A stretch of DNA of 6,686 bases, taken from the NCBI GenBank assembly GCA_021160765.1, contig JAGHBW010000191.1, forward strand, positions 1 to 6,686. Direction: 5' to 3'. Positions 6,037 to 6,686 of the stretch are shown here, piece after piece. Position 1 is the stretch's first letter. The number at the start of each line of letters is the position of its first letter. The DNA is from Thermoplasmata archaeon. GTDB taxonomy: Archaea > Thermoplasmatota > Penumbrarchaeia > Penumbrarchaeales > EX4484-36. Both the position numbers and the translations under genes were made by a program. The notes beneath the pieces were generated by a model, which did not search any database, had not been told where the DNA came from, and saw nothing but the letters and a program-made list of their open reading frames with translations.

Positions 6037-6041
6037 TTGTT

Positions 6042-6461
6042 ATGGTGACGTATGAAAAGAGGTTAAAATTTGACACCAGTGGTGAGGTTGAGATTGTTGA
6101 TCTAACAGAGAGGATCAAAGAGGCTGTGGGTGAGTCAAGGGTTAAAGAGGGCATTGGGCTGGTCTTCGTCCCCGGGGCCACTGGGGCAATAATAGCAATA
6201 GAGTATGAAGAGGGGCTTTTGAAGGACTTTCCAAGAATGCTTGAGAGAGTAGCGCCTAAGGGTATAGAGTATTTGCATCATCTAAAATGGCACGATGACA
6301 ACGGGCACTCCCACGTCAGGGCCTCACTTCTTGGACCTGACCTCTCTTTTCCAATCTCCGGAGGAAAGCCTGTTTTGGGCACTTGGCAGCAGATAGCTTT
6401 TGTAGAACTGGACACAAGACCAAGGCAGAGAACCATTATTGTGAAAATAGTGGGAGAGTAA
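6042..6461 (+). CDS. YjbQ/UPF0047-family protein (secondary thiamine-phosphate synthase-like)
   Basis: The product has 139 residues from ATG 6042, the normal length for this single-domain family. The hallmark C-terminal half is intact: WHDDNGHSHVRASLLGPDLS (about 83-102) with the conserved His and Asp residues thought to form the active or metal site, then LGTWQQIAFVELD (about 112-124), then a closing beta-strand TIIVKIVG. The N-terminal half has the usual beta-strand and LTERIKEAV helix, followed by IGLVFVPGATGAIIAIEYEEGLL. E. coli YjbQ shows weak thiamine-phosphate synthase activity and these proteins are often named for it, but the physiological role of the family remains unsettled. Key residues look complete. 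The gene has its own TATA box and Shine-Dalgarno and lies 52 bases after the duplicated HTH gene. No thiamine gene is seen nearby, so the context does not support or refute that role. Confidence 0.92.
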   Translation: MVTYEKRLKFDTSGEVEIVDLTERIKEAVGESRVKEGIGLVFVPGATGAIIAIEYEEGLLKDFPRMLERVAPKGIEYLHHLKWHDDNGHSHVRASLLGPDLSFPISGGKPVLGTWQQIAFVELDTRPRQRTIIVKIVGE

Positions 6462-6686
6462 TGTCCCCCGGTGTTAACATCGCCCCCTCATAGACGCCCA
6501 GCGGCTCCTCAAGGGGATTGACCCCACCGGGGGTCTGTGGGACACCCGGGTTGGCCGCCGGTCATTCCCTGATGACACATCGTAAGGTCCCGCCGGAACC
6601 CATGGGGCGTCCTGTACCCCCGCTCTTGCAGGACGGATCACATCTCCCCGTCCCCTTCGTAGCAGGGGCAGAGAACAACCTTATTC
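6462..6686. other. GC-rich, highly structured region without a convincing gene; candidate structured RNA
   Basis: In 6481-6660, 120 of 180 bases are G or C, against 24 of 60 in a sample of the preceding gene (6061-6120). Inverted repeats are dense: 6465-6473/6525-6533 (9 of 9), 6527-6535/6541-6549 (8 of 9, 5-base loop), 6493-6499/6605-6611 (7 of 7), 6608-6614/6629-6635 (7 of 7), 6561-6565/6572-6576 (5 of 5), 6586-6591/6595-6600 (5 of 6) and 6652-6656/6664-6668 (5 of 5). In thermophilic archaea stable RNA genes stand out by G+C in this way. I looked for tRNA, 5S rRNA, SRP RNA and RNase P signatures on both strands and found none. Strand and ends are undetermined. Confidence 0.4.
6638..6686 (-). 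CDS. possible C-terminal end of a minus-strand gene entering from the right (partial)
   Basis: A minus-strand frame from the right edge reads NKVVLCPCYEGDGEM and then TGA at 6640-6638. The C-x-C pair followed by an acidic tail is plausible for a protein end, but only 15 codons are visible, so this is weak. If real, it would be convergent with the YjbQ-family gene, and the GC-rich structured stretch would lie between the two. Confidence 0.2.
   Translation of the reverse strand, partial: NKVVLCPCYEGDGEM

Noticed and set aside
6000..6041. Upstream TTG start adding 14 residues to the YjbQ-family protein
   Set aside because: It overlaps the TATA box, the added residues are not typical of the family, and a strong Shine-Dalgarno sits before ATG 6042.
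6510..6530. tRNA-like T-arm (GGGGTCAATCCCC on the minus strand)
   Set aside because: The loop lacks the TTCRA order and length, and no acceptor or anticodon arms could be built around it.
6570..6577. Box C-like TGATGA of a C/D guide RNA
   Set aside because: There is no purine before it and no CTGA box D at suitable spacing.
6494..6686. Plus-strand open frame running to the right edge
   Set aside because: The product is Pro/Gly-rich with no domain character, and no start with a Shine-Dalgarno is present; high G+C by itself lowers stop-codon frequency.
1..6686. CRISPR array, insertion sequence or transposase
   Set aside because: No regularly spaced direct repeats, terminal inverted repeats or transposase motifs were seen.

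Overview
This 6.7-kb window looks archaeal, most likely euryarchaeal. Promoters carry TTTATAT-type TATA boxes, one gene appears to be leaderless, Shine-Dalgarno sequences are of the GGTGAT type, and transcripts end in oligo-T tracts. A secreted, carboxypeptidase-regulatory-like repeat protein is followed by a double winged-helix module of the 'LPLYTRI' type. That architecture is familiar from Thermoplasmatota and related Euryarchaeota, but the lineage call is only tentative.

Layout from left to right. Bases 1-65 hold what may be the tail of a plus-strand gene. Bases 66-197 are non-coding and contain oligo-T terminators for the minus strand. The minus-strand unit (198-4206) consists of a very large exported repeat protein with one C-terminal membrane anchor, followed by an overlapping frame that encodes two winged-helix domains. 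The two frames are joined by one base: if the G5 run at 651-655 were G4, they would form a single protein of about 1335 residues, with an outer beta-sandwich stalk, one membrane helix and a cytoplasmic DNA-binding part. The window therefore probably carries a frameshifted or split membrane-tethered transcription regulator. Its promoter has a perfect 6+6 bp palindrome between the TATA box and the start codon.

Three plus-strand genes read away from that promoter. The first is a DtxR/MntR-family metal-dependent regulator with a hybrid metal site and a Cys-bearing tail. The second is a probably leaderless 363-residue protein with an internally duplicated HTH plus alpha/beta unit and an Arg-rich tail. 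The third is a YjbQ/UPF0047-family protein. Each seems to have its own promoter or terminator, so they do not look like one operon.

From 6462 to the right edge the sequence becomes much richer in G+C (120 of 180 bases in 6481-6660) and is full of inverted repeats, with no convincing gene. It may encode a structured RNA that I cannot assign to a family. The most interesting items are the split membrane regulator with its A-B superrepeat ectodomain, the palindromic operator candidate, and this GC-rich structured tail.
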